DNA of 64,000 nt from Bythopirellula sp041737835 (GTDB taxonomy: Bacteria; Planctomycetota; Planctomycetia; Pirellulales; Lacipirellulaceae), in the NCBI GenBank assembly GCA_041737835.1, contig JBGSQY010000022.1, one strand, 5' to 3'. The translations under genes and the position numbers were made by a program. Positions 18,606 to 27,180 of the stretch are shown here, in pieces. Each line of letters opens with the position of its first letter. Position 1 is the first letter of the stretch. The notes beneath the pieces were generated by a model that saw only the letters and a program-made list of their open reading frames with translations, did not search any database and was not told the origin of the DNA.

Positions 18606-19339
18606 AGCTTATCGACCTCCTCCAGCACTCCTGGGACCGTGCTTTCGAGCGCCACCGTGATCGCCGCGAGCAACGCATTAACGGGCACGCCGGTCCATTC
18701 GTCCATAAAGAATTTCTTGAACTCGATGCAGAGGTTGCAAACGGTAGTCGGGAAGGTTTCGCCAACCCACTCGGCAAAATGGCCCCCCTCGAATTTGATG
18801 TTCTCGCGGACATCGAGTTTCCCGCCAGGGAAGTCCTGTTCGCGTAAATCACTCATGAAGCGCTCCAACACAGGTCGCCATTGCGGGTGGTTGTAAGCCG
18901 TGCCGAGATTGACCTGCGGATTGAGTTGGGGATCGTCAAAAGGTGCCTGTGGCCCAAGGCGGTGATGATTGTAAGTATGTAGTTCGTAAATCACCACGCG
19001 GCCATGCTCGGCCACCTTGCGGGTGAGCAGTTCCTTGACCGTCTCGTAAAACTCGGCACGGATCGCTCGCGAGCGATCTAACACGTCTTCGGCCAAAGGC
19101 TCGTGCCAGACCGTCAGACCCCAGGCATCCGCTGGCGTCTGGTAAACCGCCTTTTCGCGTGGCCGGTTAAGGTCGACCTCAAACCGCGAACGACGCGCAA
19201 TCACTTTTGTCGGCGCGATAGCAGTCCACACGGCCGTGAAAGGATCTTCCTCTCGCAACCGGTCGGCTTCCGACAAGGCGAAGAGCGGTAAGAGCTCTTC
19301 GCGAACGTCGTGTCCATCATGCAGGGCAACCGCAACCAC
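18602..19339 (-). CDS. N-formylglutamate amidohydrolase-like protein
   Basis: First gene of the operon with DUF1704 and ATP-grasp. It is 245 residues from GTG 19339; the frame is open upstream but has no ATG, GTG or TTG before a stop. The zinc-hydrolase motifs of the HutG family are visible: VALHDGHDVRE (near residue 5), FEVDLNRPREKAVY (near 53) and YELHTYNHHR (near 118). Classical members release formate from N-formylglutamate in histidine degradation; no hut gene is nearby. In this setting it more likely hydrolyses an amide or a blocked N- or C-terminus. The start sits unusually close to the first metal motif, so a few N-terminal residues may be missing. Confidence 0.85.
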   Translation of the reverse strand: MVAVALHDGHDVREELLPLFALSEADRLREEDPFTAVWTAIAPTKVIARRSRFEVDLNRPREKAVYQTPADAWGLTVWHEPLAEDVLDRSRAIRAEFYETVKELLTRKVAEHGRVVIYELHTYNHHRLGPQAPFDDPQLNPQVNLGTAYNHPQWRPVLERFMSDLREQDFPGGKLDVRENIKFEGGHFAEWVGETFPTTVCNLCIEFKKFFMDEWTGVPVNALLAAITVALESTVPGVLEEVDKL

Positions 19340-19531
19340 GGGGCCTGAACCCTCGACAATTTCCCAAGCTTGACCAGCGATGACGGCACCTCATTGAATA
19401 GGACTGTTTCGTTGCAAAGTTCACATGATATTTTCGCAAACTGTACGAGGGAAGTAGAGGTGCGCCATTTAACCCAGCGACGAAGTCATGTTAAGCTGGT
19501 CTGACTCTTCGTGCTTGTCTGGGAGATTTGT

Positions 19532-20512
19532 ATGCGATTCTTAGGCCTCATCGTTAGCTTTTGTGTGTTATTTCAGAGTGTATGCTTGGCCACGGAAACG
19601 CCGCACAAGCTCTCGTTGAGCCAAGAAGACGATGGTGTAACGATCAACATCGATGGCGAATTATTTACCCGTTATCTGACCAAATCCGGTACGCGACCCG
19701 TCCTTTGGCCGGTGATTGGTCCAACGGGTAAGCACTTCACGCGCGCCTATCCCGTGGGTGAGGGCCCTGCCGGAGAAGCCCAAGATCATATTCATCACCG
19801 TTCGGTTTGGGTTGGCTACGAAGGGATCAACGGCATCGATTTCTGGCATGAACCCGGCTCGGGGGACAAGCCCTTTCCCTTTGGTGAACAACGGCAGCGA
19901 GAATTCGTTCGTGCTGAAACCGACGGCGAAACGGCGACCATCATCACAAAGAATGATTGGCTCGCGCCGGATGGCGAAAAAGTTTGTGAAGACGAACGCA
20001 CATGGACCTTCGGCACGGACGGCGAAGACCGCTGGCTCGATTGCCGCTTGGTGCTGACAGCCAGCGAAGGTGACTTAAAATTTTCTGACAGCAAGGAAGG
20101 TGTCTTTGCCTTGCGAGTCGCCGACAGCATGAACGTCGACCACAAGCAAGGTGGCCAAATTGTCAGTAGCCGTGGGCTTTCCGACGAGGCGGCGTGGGCA
20201 CAGCCGGCCGAATGGGTCGACTATCAAGGGCCCATCGACGGCGAACAGGTGGGGGTCGCGATTTTTGCTCACCCCGAAAGCTTGAACTATCCCGCACCCT
20301 GGCACGTGCGAACTTACGGCCTCTTCGCTGGGAACCCTTTAGGTAAGCTCGCCTTCACGGACGGTGATGGCGATGTTCGCAAACGATCACTCCGCATGAC
20401 CTTGCCGAAGGGAGATTCGCTAGTTTTGCACTATCGTATCGTGTTGCATCGGGGTGACGAAAAGGAAGCGAAGCTGGCTGAGAAGTACAAAGCCTACAGC
20501 GAAGCTCATTAA
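19532..20512 (+). CDS. Secreted DUF6807 (PmoA-like) family protein
   Basis: A 326-residue protein starting at ATG 19532 with a signal peptide (MRFLGLIVSFCVLFQSVCLA). The domain is the PF14100/DUF6807 type, common and highly duplicated in planctomycetes: YPVGEGPAGEAQDHIHHRSVWVG, GINGIDFWHE and NYPAPWHVRTYGLFAGNP are hallmark stretches. The name PmoA is misleading, as there is no relation to particulate methane monooxygenase catalysis. The histidine-rich HIHHRS and WHVR suggest a carbohydrate- or metal-binding site. The function is unknown. It converges on the HEAT-repeat gene with 2 nt between stop codons. Confidence 0.87.
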   Translation: MRFLGLIVSFCVLFQSVCLATETPHKLSLSQEDDGVTINIDGELFTRYLTKSGTRPVLWPVIGPTGKHFTRAYPVGEGPAGEAQDHIHHRSVWVGYEGINGIDFWHEPGSGDKPFPFGEQRQREFVRAETDGETATIITKNDWLAPDGEKVCEDERTWTFGTDGEDRWLDCRLVLTASEGDLKFSDSKEGVFALRVADSMNVDHKQGGQIVSSRGLSDEAAWAQPAEWVDYQGPIDGEQVGVAIFAHPESLNYPAPWHVRTYGLFAGNPLGKLAFTDGDGDVRKRSLRMTLPKGDSLVLHYRIVLHRGDEKEAKLAEKYKAYSEAH

Positions 20513-20514
20513 GA

Positions 20515-21291
20515 TTACCATGGGGCGTAGAGATGTTTATAGATGTCTGGACGTTCGTCTTTGAGCCACACACAGAAGTCAGCGATAGCTTGATTCCGCT
20601 GAGCGACTTTTTCATGGTAACTGATAGGCTCGTATGCTGTGACCATTTCGTTACCACCTGAAAAAAACGCACCTTCAGCATACTCGTAGCCATGAAAATC
20701 ATCGAGGTCTTTGCCTGTAAGAGCCTTTAGGCCAAGGTTACCCATATGCCGAGGCATATAGTAGTCGCTCTCTAGCATGGTTATGAGTCGACGGATGACG
20801 TTAGCTTCCCCAAGTTCGGCCAATGATTTGGTCGCTGCGTGGCGAACAAAATCCGGTTGTTTTTCATCTTCCATAAGATGCCGGAGTCGGCGATGACCAC
20901 CATATATCTTCAAATCACCCAGGTGCCAGGCACAATGGTATCGAATCTTATCGCTTTGGTCGGCGAGGCCATGGTGAGCTATGGTTTCCCCAGCTTCTTC
21001 ACCAAAATATTCCGTAAGAACTTCGTAGCAGCGCATCCGGATGCCATCATCTTCATGCCGCTTTGCCTGGCGTTTCAAGAGGCTGATGGCAGCTTCACCA
21101 AGCGTGGCAAACTCTTTCTGAATGGCAGACACCTCACGCCATTCTTTAGCTTCGATTAACCGCTTAACGGCGTCTTCGGCGAGTTGGTGTTGTTGCTCGC
21201 TTTTCGTAGTTGCCGAATTTTCTGCGCCAAAAGTAGATAACGCGAGAAAGAGCCAACAATAGCAAGTAAGAACGCTTCTTGTGATACTCAT
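20515..21291 (-). CDS. Secreted HEAT-repeat-like protein
   Basis: A 258-residue protein with a signal peptide (MSITRSVLTCYCWLFLALST, cleavage near FGAEN). The middle part (about 50-190) is made of short paired helices: EAAISLLKRQAKRHEDDGI, KIRYHCAWHLGDLK and FVRHAATKSLAELGEANVI, as in HEAT/PBS-lyase repeats. Such scaffolds bind proteins rather than catalyse. The C-terminal 60 residues are not repeat-like and include an aromatic-rich stretch (YEYAEGAFFSGGNEMV). I recognise no partner. It is probably periplasmic. Confidence 0.75.
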   Translation of the reverse strand: MSITRSVLTCYCWLFLALSTFGAENSATTKSEQQHQLAEDAVKRLIEAKEWREVSAIQKEFATLGEAAISLLKRQAKRHEDDGIRMRCYEVLTEYFGEEAGETIAHHGLADQSDKIRYHCAWHLGDLKIYGGHRRLRHLMEDEKQPDFVRHAATKSLAELGEANVIRRLITMLESDYYMPRHMGNLGLKALTGKDLDDFHGYEYAEGAFFSGGNEMVTAYEPISYHEKVAQRNQAIADFCVWLKDERPDIYKHLYAPW

Positions 21292-21369
21292 ATCAATGTC
21301 CCCTGCAAACTAGAGGTACACATTCGATTACGATTATGACAAATCGTTAAGAAAATTGCACGCCCAGCG

Positions 21370-22266
21370 CTAGCGACCCGACCGACGGCCACTTAATGCG
21401 ATTATACCAATTGCAAGCAATCCTATTGTGCTTGGCTCAGGCACGGTAGCAAGACTCGCCAGCGGTACTGATTGACCAACTGATTGTTGCCAAATGAGAA
21501 AATCTTTTCCATCAACACGACCATCTCCGTTGCCATCGGCTTCGGCTTTGGTGGTCGAACCATAATCAGCTTGCCAGATGGTCAGATCGGCCTGATTCAC
21601 AACCCTGTCCAAGTTATAATCTCCGGCGGGCAGATTCAAAATTGAGACATCGGATATGACAACGGCTTCGGTATTGAAGACATTTTGTTGAGCGATCACC
21701 TTTTGGAGATCGGTCACCGGAAAATCCGTGAATGCGCCACCCGCGTTAACGCGCGACAGTGCGGCGATACTGTCGACAACGGACATGCCCGTGCCCAGCA
21801 CCCGGCCAAAGACGGTGAACCCACCGTTTTGATTGTCGAGATTGCTGCTATTGTTTGCCAGGTTGAAAAACCATTGGCTGGTGGCACTGTTCGGATCTCC
21901 ACCCAGTTTGGCATAGGCAACTGTTCCGCGAAGATTCGAAATACCAAACTCGTTCTGCACGGCCGGGTAGGTCACCACATTGGTAGGGTGAAAAACATCG
22001 GGGCTTAGACTAAAACCGCCTCCTTGCACGATGAAGCCTGGCACGCTGCGGTGAATGACCGTGCCGTCCCAACGATTGGCGTTCGCGTAGCTTTTAAAAT
22101 TGTTCACCGAGAGCGGTGTGGCCGAGTCGTACAACCTCACGTTGATCGTGCCGAGTGTCGTCTGAAACCGCGCAATTGTAGCGCTGGCGGTCTGTGTGCA
22201 AAGCGTCACTATAAGTATCAGGGCTGCGACGCGCGCGGCCGTGAGCTGGGAAAAGCGCAAATTCAT
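21370..22266 (-). CDS. Secreted cyclophilin with dockerin-like and PEP-CTERM modules
   Basis: A 298-residue fusion. Signal peptide to about residue 29, then a cyclophilin-type peptidyl-prolyl isomerase (about 30-195) with VIHRSVPGFIVQGGGF and SATSQWFFNL, which speeds proline isomerisation during folding. Next is a dockerin-like pair of calcium loops (DYNLDRVVNQADLTIW; ADGNGDGRVDGKDFLIW, about 217-262). The end is a PEP-CTERM signal (VPEPSTIGLLAIG then RRSGR). The protein should be exported, able to bind calcium and be processed by exosortase. It may fold or present other surface proteins. The three-part architecture fits planctomycete secretion habits and is unlike enterobacterial PpiA. Confidence 0.9.
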   Translation of the reverse strand: MNLRFSQLTAARVAALILIVTLCTQTASATIARFQTTLGTINVRLYDSATPLSVNNFKSYANANRWDGTVIHRSVPGFIVQGGGFSLSPDVFHPTNVVTYPAVQNEFGISNLRGTVAYAKLGGDPNSATSQWFFNLANNSSNLDNQNGGFTVFGRVLGTGMSVVDSIAALSRVNAGGAFTDFPVTDLQKVIAQQNVFNTEAVVISDVSILNLPAGDYNLDRVVNQADLTIWQADYGSTTKAEADGNGDGRVDGKDFLIWQQSVGQSVPLASLATVPEPSTIGLLAIGIIALSGRRSGR

Positions 22267-22585
22267 TATGACGACGTTCTGTTCCGTGAGAGCGAGCCGT
22301 GGTGCCGATCAAATGAGTGATTTCAATGGCTAGCCTTCATGGTAGTACGGCTGTCGCAAGCCGTCCACAAAACGGCCCGTTCGCATCACCGCAAAAACTA
22401 CCTATTTTGTCGCAAATTCATAGATTTTTCGGCCTTGTGGAATCCTGACATCAGCCGGGCCAACCGCTAGAATCGATGGATTAGGAACTCGCCGGGCAAG
22501 ACACTTGGCTGCCGCGAGTTTCCCAACGAATTAACTCCTCTCGCCTCGTCGCGAATTGTAAACGATTACAAAGGTTCAACTTATC
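22267..22585. other. Divergent intergenic region upstream of xylA
   Basis: About 319 nt between the cyclophilin fusion (leftward) and xylose isomerase (rightward). It must carry both promoters. I see no clear inverted repeat, riboswitch-like fold or small gene. Confidence 0.5.
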
Positions 22586-23896
22586 ATGGCCGCGTTTCCC
22601 GAAATCAGCCGTATTCCCTTCGAAGGCCCCCAAAGCAAGAACCCACTGGCCTTCCGCTACTACGATGCCGACGAAAAAGTGGAAGGCCGCACGATGCGCG
22701 ACCACTTGCGGTTCAGCGTTGTGTACTGGCACACGTTCCGCGGCACGGGAAGCGACCCTTTTGGACCGGGCACGGCAGTGCGACCCTGGGAAGATGGCTC
22801 CGATTCAGTCGAGAATGCCAAGAACCGCGCTCGCGTGGCGTTTGAGTTCATCGACAAACTCGGCGCGCCGTTCTATGCCTTCCACGATCGCGATGTCGCC
22901 CCAGAAGGGAAGTCGCTCGCCGAATCCAATAAGAATCTCGACGCCGTTGCCGCGGTGCTCAAGGAAGAGCAGGAGCGGACCGGTATCAAGCTTTTATGGG
23001 GCACGGCGAACATGTTCAGTAACCCGCGCTACATGCACGGGGCGGCAACTAGCCCCAATAGCGAAGTCTTCGCCTATGCCGCCGCCCAAGTGAAGAAGGC
23101 CCTTGAAGTCACCCACGAGCTGGGCGGAGCGGGCTACACGTTCTGGGGCGGCCGCGAAGGTTATCAAAATCTTTGGAACACCAACATGCAGCGCGAGCTC
23201 GATAATCTGGCTCGCTTCCTGCACATGGCCGTCGACTATGCCAAGCAAATCGGCTTCAAAGGTCAGTTTTATATCGAGCCCAAACCCAAGGAACCCACCA
23301 AGCATCAATACGACAGCGATGCCGCGGCATGTCTCAACTTCCTACGCCAATATGATCTGCTCGATCATTTGAAGCTGAATCTCGAAACCAATCACGCAAC
23401 GTTGGCGGGGCACACGATGCAGCACGAACTCGACGTGGCCGGCTCGGCTGGAGCGTTGGGTTCGATCGATGCCAACACGGGCGACATGCTGTTGGGTTGG
23501 GATACCGATCAATTTCCCACCGACATTTATCTCACCACCCAGTGTATGTATGAGATTCTCAAGTATGGCGGGCTGAAGACGGGCGGCGTGAATTTCGATG
23601 CCAAGGTTCGCCGCGAGAGCTTCGAGCCAATCGATCTGTTCTATGCCCACATCGGTGGCATGGACGCATTTGCCCGTGGTCTGAAAATCGCCGCCGCCAT
23701 TCGTGCCGACGGCAAACTCGAAGGGATTCTTAAGGAACGTTACGCCAGCTGGGATAGCGGTCTCGGCGCCGAAATCGAAGGGGGCAAGCATTCGCTCGCT
23801 TCGCTGGAAAAGGTTGCGCTTGAAAAGGGTGAAATCAGCGGCAACCGCAGTGGACGCCAGGAAATGATCGAAAACTTGATCAACACCTACCTTTAA
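22586..23896 (+). CDS. xylA: Xylose isomerase
   Basis: Interconverts D-xylose and D-xylulose (and glucose and fructose) in the cytoplasm with two divalent metals. It is 436 residues, the length of class II enzymes. Family landmarks: FYAFHDRDVAPEG (catalytic His and Asp, about 95-107), FWGGREGY (about 188), GQFYIEPKPKEPTKHQYD (metal-binding Glu, about 228-245), LETNHATLAGHTM and GSIDANTGDMLLGWDTDQFP (metal-binding Asp, about 291-312). No xylulokinase, transporter or XylR regulator is adjacent, so it stands alone rather than in a xyl operon. Confidence 0.97.
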   Translation: MAAFPEISRIPFEGPQSKNPLAFRYYDADEKVEGRTMRDHLRFSVVYWHTFRGTGSDPFGPGTAVRPWEDGSDSVENAKNRARVAFEFIDKLGAPFYAFHDRDVAPEGKSLAESNKNLDAVAAVLKEEQERTGIKLLWGTANMFSNPRYMHGAATSPNSEVFAYAAAQVKKALEVTHELGGAGYTFWGGREGYQNLWNTNMQRELDNLARFLHMAVDYAKQIGFKGQFYIEPKPKEPTKHQYDSDAAACLNFLRQYDLLDHLKLNLETNHATLAGHTMQHELDVAGSAGALGSIDANTGDMLLGWDTDQFPTDIYLTTQCMYEILKYGGLKTGGVNFDAKVRRESFEPIDLFYAHIGGMDAFARGLKIAAAIRADGKLEGILKERYASWDSGLGAEIEGGKHSLASLEKVALEKGEISGNRSGRQEMIENLINTYL

Positions 23897-23940
23897 TTCC
23901 TGCCAGCATTCCTTTTAAACCGGTAATCTGCGCTAATTAT

Positions 23941-23959
23941 CGCTAATATTTTATTAGCG
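23941..23959 (+). other. Short AT-rich hairpin downstream of xylA
   Basis: CGCTAAT (23941-23947) and ATTAGCG (23953-23959) form a 7-bp stem with a 5-nt loop 45 nt after the xylA stop. Related CGCTAAT and TTAGCG words recur just before and after it. It could be a weak terminator or a degenerate dispersed repeat. Confidence 0.4.
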
Positions 23960-24080
23960 CCCTTTAGCGTGGATTAGCGGTTTTGCTTTTCACAGTGTAA
24001 TTCAGTCGCTGTTGGTCGAATCGTGTGGAGCGCTATAATTACGGCGTAACGGATTCCTTTGGTGATTGTTGGGCCTTCTC

Positions 24081-25205
24081 ATGATTCGCGCTTTAGTGTT
24101 TCTGTTCGTCGTTGCGTTATGTTGCTCGCGGCTTTGCGGAGAAGAACTCTTTCCCACGGCACGGCATGGTCTTGGTGAATTGCGGTATATCAATTCAATT
24201 CCCGTGGTGACTTTGGTGGGCACGCCGGAAGAAATTGGCGAGCAACATGCCGCGCTCTTGGCGAAGCATTCCAGCGATTTGCTCGGCTTTCCCAAACGAT
24301 TGTTCATTGAATCGGGGATGGAATTCTTTTATCCGCTAGCCGCCCAGGCGGGGAGAACGCTCATGCTCAATGCGCCCGAGCGGTACCAGCGAGAAATCAA
24401 TGCCGCAGCCAACCAAGGCAAACTCGATCTGGAAACCTTGGCCGTGGGAAACACGTTGCTCGAATTGCGGCGAATCGGTTGTTCCACCTTGATTGTCGAA
24501 CCAAGCAAAAGCGCCACCGGCAAAATGCTTTTTGGTCGAAACTTCGATTTCCCGCCGTTTGGTGTGCTCGATCGTTTTAGCGTGGTCAGCATCGTGAAAC
24601 CCACGGGCAAACATGCTTTCGTGTCGATTGGTTATCCCGGCATGATGGGTGTCATCTCGGGCATGAACGACGCGGGACTCTGCGTGGCGACGCTCGATGT
24701 TTATGACTCGGCGGATGGTTCCAGCCACTTCGATGCCTTGGGCGTGCCCATGACCCTCACCTTTCGACAAATCTTAGAAGAATGCACGACCGTCGCCGAG
24801 GCCGAAGCGTTGCTCAAGCGTACGCGCGCCACCACACAGGCCAACCTCGCGGTGTGCGATCCAGAGCAGGCCGTTATTTTTGAGATTACGCCGAAGCAAA
24901 TCGCCCGACGCGATGCCACACAGGGTGTGCTGCCTTGCACGAACCACTTCCGCATGCCGGGATTAATTATCAACGACGAGTGCTGGCGTTATGACCGCCT
25001 GCAGACCGCCGGGCAGAAGTCGGCTCTGGGCGTTGCCGACATTCAGGCGGCATTGCATAGTGCCAACCAGGGCGAGATGACGCTGCAAACAATGGTCTTC
25101 GAGCCCACGGATTTGGTTCTGCACCTGGCGCTCGGCACGCCCCCCAGTTCCGCGCACACGATGCAGCGGCTAGAACTTAAAGAATTGCTCGCGCCAGCAG
25201 AGTGA
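24081..25205 (+). CDS. Secreted C45-type Ntn hydrolase (acyl-CoA:6-APA acyltransferase-like)
   Basis: About 374 residues from ATG 24081, which gives a signal peptide (MIRALVFLFVVALCCSRLCG). The family uses an N-terminal cysteine exposed by self-cleavage; the candidate is the Cys of RRIGCSTLIVEP (about residue 134), followed by KMLFGRNFDFPPFG, the typical NxD stretch, and SGMNDAGLCVATL. Relatives hydrolyse linear amide C-N bonds: penicillin acylation in fungi, bile salt hydrolases, or acylated amino compounds. The substrate here is unknown. A leader sequence makes periplasmic action likely. No operon partner. Confidence 0.87.
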   Translation: MIRALVFLFVVALCCSRLCGEELFPTARHGLGELRYINSIPVVTLVGTPEEIGEQHAALLAKHSSDLLGFPKRLFIESGMEFFYPLAAQAGRTLMLNAPERYQREINAAANQGKLDLETLAVGNTLLELRRIGCSTLIVEPSKSATGKMLFGRNFDFPPFGVLDRFSVVSIVKPTGKHAFVSIGYPGMMGVISGMNDAGLCVATLDVYDSADGSSHFDALGVPMTLTFRQILEECTTVAEAEALLKRTRATTQANLAVCDPEQAVIFEITPKQIARRDATQGVLPCTNHFRMPGLIINDECWRYDRLQTAGQKSALGVADIQAALHSANQGEMTLQTMVFEPTDLVLHLALGTPPSSAHTMQRLELKELLAPAE

Positions 25206-25365
25206 TCGATTCACCGCCTGTTAAACTTTGACGCCTCGGTGTTCTGGCGAAAGCGTTGAAGCGACGCCGTGCGAAACAATTTTGTTGAGCGCACAGGCCG
25301 CAATCGGCGATTTTTTCTAATGGATAGACTCGCCGATCTCTTTCTCGCTTCTGCAGGACTCACCC

Positions 25366-26139
25366 GTGGCTACACCCGACCTCTCGAAGTTGACTGCTAT
25401 CATTCGCACCTTTGATCAACCCAAGGCCCTGAGTCGCTTGGTGAGCAGCATTCGCAAGTTTCACCCCGAACTCAAAGTGTTGGTGGCCGACGACGGCGTC
25501 GAGCCGACAAAATGCAAGCAAGCCGATTACTTCCGCCTGCCGAGCGAAAAAGGCCAAGCTGCGGCGCACAATGCCCTGCTTGCCCGAGTACGCACGCCCT
25601 ATTTCCTGATGCTCGACAATCGTGCTGAAATCCACCGCGATAGTCAGCTCGTAACCTTGCTGGATCTCGTGGCAAGCGACCGGCTCGACGTGGCAGCGGG
25701 GGAAATCATCGGTTCGGCAAAGAAACTTTGGTTCTTCACAAAACGCAAGCCACTGCCCCAGCACGCCCTCTTGGAAATTGCTGGTGACCGTCTCGGCTTG
25801 ATTGCAGGCTCACGCTCCCAAGGCGATGGTTTTTGGTGGTGCGATCTCGTGGGCAACTTCTTCGTGGCCCGCACGGATCGGGTGCGTGCCATGGGGGGCT
25901 GGGATCCCGAACTCCGTGACGATGCTCGCGAGGAGTTTTTCTTCCGTGCCCACCGCCATGGCATCCGCGTCGGCTTTCAGTCGGCCGCTTCGATCTGGCT
26001 GTGGCAGGAGAAAACCAAAGCCACCGAAGAGCCACAGCACGATCTGCTGGGACTCGCCGTTGCTAAGATGGGCCTTTCGCAGATGTCCGATCTCACGGGG
26101 CGGGTGATTCGTCCCCCCCGGATGGCCCGGGCGGCATAG
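25366..26139 (+). CDS. GT-A fold glycosyltransferase
   Basis: A 257-residue protein starting at GTG 25366. The opening LTAIIRTFDQPKALSRLVSSI and LKVLVADDG are the nucleotide-sugar-binding start of a GT2-like fold. The metal-binding position reads FLMLDNR rather than a classical DxD. WDPELRDDAREEFFFRAH near residue 180 is the late acidic motif containing the likely catalytic base. The whole resembles the GalNAc/Gal-transferase (GT12/FKRP-like) side of the superfamily. Donor and acceptor cannot be told. No other sugar-transfer gene is adjacent. Confidence 0.75.
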   Translation: MATPDLSKLTAIIRTFDQPKALSRLVSSIRKFHPELKVLVADDGVEPTKCKQADYFRLPSEKGQAAAHNALLARVRTPYFLMLDNRAEIHRDSQLVTLLDLVASDRLDVAAGEIIGSAKKLWFFTKRKPLPQHALLEIAGDRLGLIAGSRSQGDGFWWCDLVGNFFVARTDRVRAMGGWDPELRDDAREEFFFRAHRHGIRVGFQSAASIWLWQEKTKATEEPQHDLLGLAVAKMGLSQMSDLTGRVIRPPRMARAA

Positions 26140-26158
26140 CTCGTTCTGGCCGCTATTA

Positions 26159-26179
26159 CCGGATCGCGTGGCGATCCGG
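26159..26179 (+). terminator. Hairpin after the glycosyltransferase gene
   Basis: CCGGATCGC (26159-26167) pairs perfectly with GCGATCCGG (26171-26179) around a GTG loop, 19 nt after the stop codon. There is no T-run behind it, so it may work as a transcript-end hairpin or be a small dispersed palindrome. Confidence 0.5.
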
Positions 26180-26238
26180 CTATTCGCTGTGCCTAATGTT
26201 GCCTAGCTTGCCATGTTCGCAGCAAGTTTCCTTACTTG

Positions 26239-26264
26239 AATATATCGGAATCTTCCGATATATT
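26239..26264 (+). promoter_or_regulatory. Perfect palindromic operator ahead of the ArsR gene
   Basis: AATATATCGGAA (26239-26250), spacer TC, and TTCCGATATATT (26253-26264) form a perfect 12-2-12 inverted repeat that ends 19 nt before the ArsR start. ArsR-family repressors bind such AT-rich dyads and typically repress their own operon. An SD-like GAAAGGA lies between (26271-26277). Confidence 0.8.
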
Positions 26265-26283
26265 TGAGTAGAAAGGAAATCCC

Positions 26284-26613
26284 ATGGCTGCACAAACAGG
26301 TTCTAAAGCAAAAACACAGCGACGCAAAACGCTGACCCCCGAGGCATTTGCGCACGCTGCCGAATGCCTCAAGATTCTTGCGCATCCCCATCGGCTCAAG
26401 ATCGTGCAACTGCTCCTCGATCACGAATATACCGTGGGCGAACTGGCCGAAGCCTGCGAAATTGTTCCCCACATGGCGTCGGAGCATCTGCGACTGATGC
26501 AGCGCTGTGGTTTTCTGGATAGCACCAAAGATGGCCAGCGGCGTTATTATCGCGTCGTCGAACCGCAATTGGCCAATATCATTCATTGTGTCGAGCAGCG
26601 TTTCGGGAGTTAG
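26284..26613 (+). CDS. ArsR/SmtB-family transcriptional repressor
   Basis: A 109-residue winged-helix regulator: LKILAHPHRLKIVQLLLDH, VGELAEACEIVPHMASEHLRLM (recognition helix, about 51-72) and QRRYYRVVEP (wing). Cysteines are at 28, 58, 75 and 102. In the persulfide sensors BigR/SqrR one key Cys sits in the last helix, which Cys102 could match. The partner position of BigR Cys42 is Gln42 here, so sensing by a different pair or a metal is possible. It heads an operon of sulfur-transfer enzymes and a ferritin-like protein, with a perfect dyad just upstream, so autoregulation is likely. Confidence 0.9.
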   Translation: MAAQTGSKAKTQRRKTLTPEAFAHAAECLKILAHPHRLKIVQLLLDHEYTVGELAEACEIVPHMASEHLRLMQRCGFLDSTKDGQRRYYRVVEPQLANIIHCVEQRFGS

Positions 26614-26630
26614 ACTCCCAGGAGGTTGTC

Positions 26631-27149
26631 ATGTCCGTTGCCACGATTTCTCCACAGGATTTATCCGAGCGCATCAAACGAGGTGAGGCCCGCGAAATCA
26701 TCGATGTCCGTATGCCGGCCGAGTATCGTGAAGTGCATGCCACGGTCGCACGGAACGTACCGCTCGATGAGCTAACGCCGCAAGCAGTTCCTGTTGATCA
26801 AGGTCAGCCGCTCTACTTCATTTGCAAAATGGGGGGCCGCTCGGCCAAGGCTTGCCAAAAAATGATTGATGCTGGCGTAGCAAATGTCGTGAGCGTTGAT
26901 GGCGGGACCCAAGCATGGGAAGCAGCGGGGCTTCCCGTTGTTCGTGGCAAAAAGGCGATGTCCCTTGAACGGCAAGTTCGCATCGCGGCGGGGAGTCTCG
27001 TTTTACTGGGAGTGGTTCTCGGGTACTTCGTTCATCCCTACTTCGTCGGTCTGAGTGCGTTCGTGGGGGCGGGGCTTGTCTTTGCCGGTGTGACCGACAC
27101 CTGTGGCATGGGGATGTTACTCGCGCGGATGCCGTGGAATAAAGTTTGA
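26631..27149 (+). CDS. Rhodanese with C-terminal DUF2892 membrane domain
   Basis: A 172-residue protein from ATG 26631, preceded by GGAGG. The rhodanese domain (about 5-108) has IDVRMPAEYREVH and the active loop CKMGGR with Cys65, the sulfur-carrying residue. The C-terminal part (about 120-168) has two hydrophobic segments and TDTCGMGMLLARMPW, typical of DUF2892 (YgaP-like). Family role: move persulfide sulfur between thiols at the membrane. It is second in the ArsR operon, 17 nt after the regulator. Confidence 0.92.
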   Translation: MSVATISPQDLSERIKRGEAREIIDVRMPAEYREVHATVARNVPLDELTPQAVPVDQGQPLYFICKMGGRSAKACQKMIDAGVANVVSVDGGTQAWEAAGLPVVRGKKAMSLERQVRIAAGSLVLLGVVLGYFVHPYFVGLSAFVGAGLVFAGVTDTCGMGMLLARMPWNKV

Positions 27150-27180
27150 TTCAATCTCTTATTGAAAGCGCAGGTGTAAG

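Noticed and set aside
18602..19339. Histidine-utilisation (hut) pathway from the N-formylglutamate amidohydrolase-like gene
   Set aside because: No hutH, hutU, hutI or hutF is nearby, and it is coupled to DUF1704 instead.
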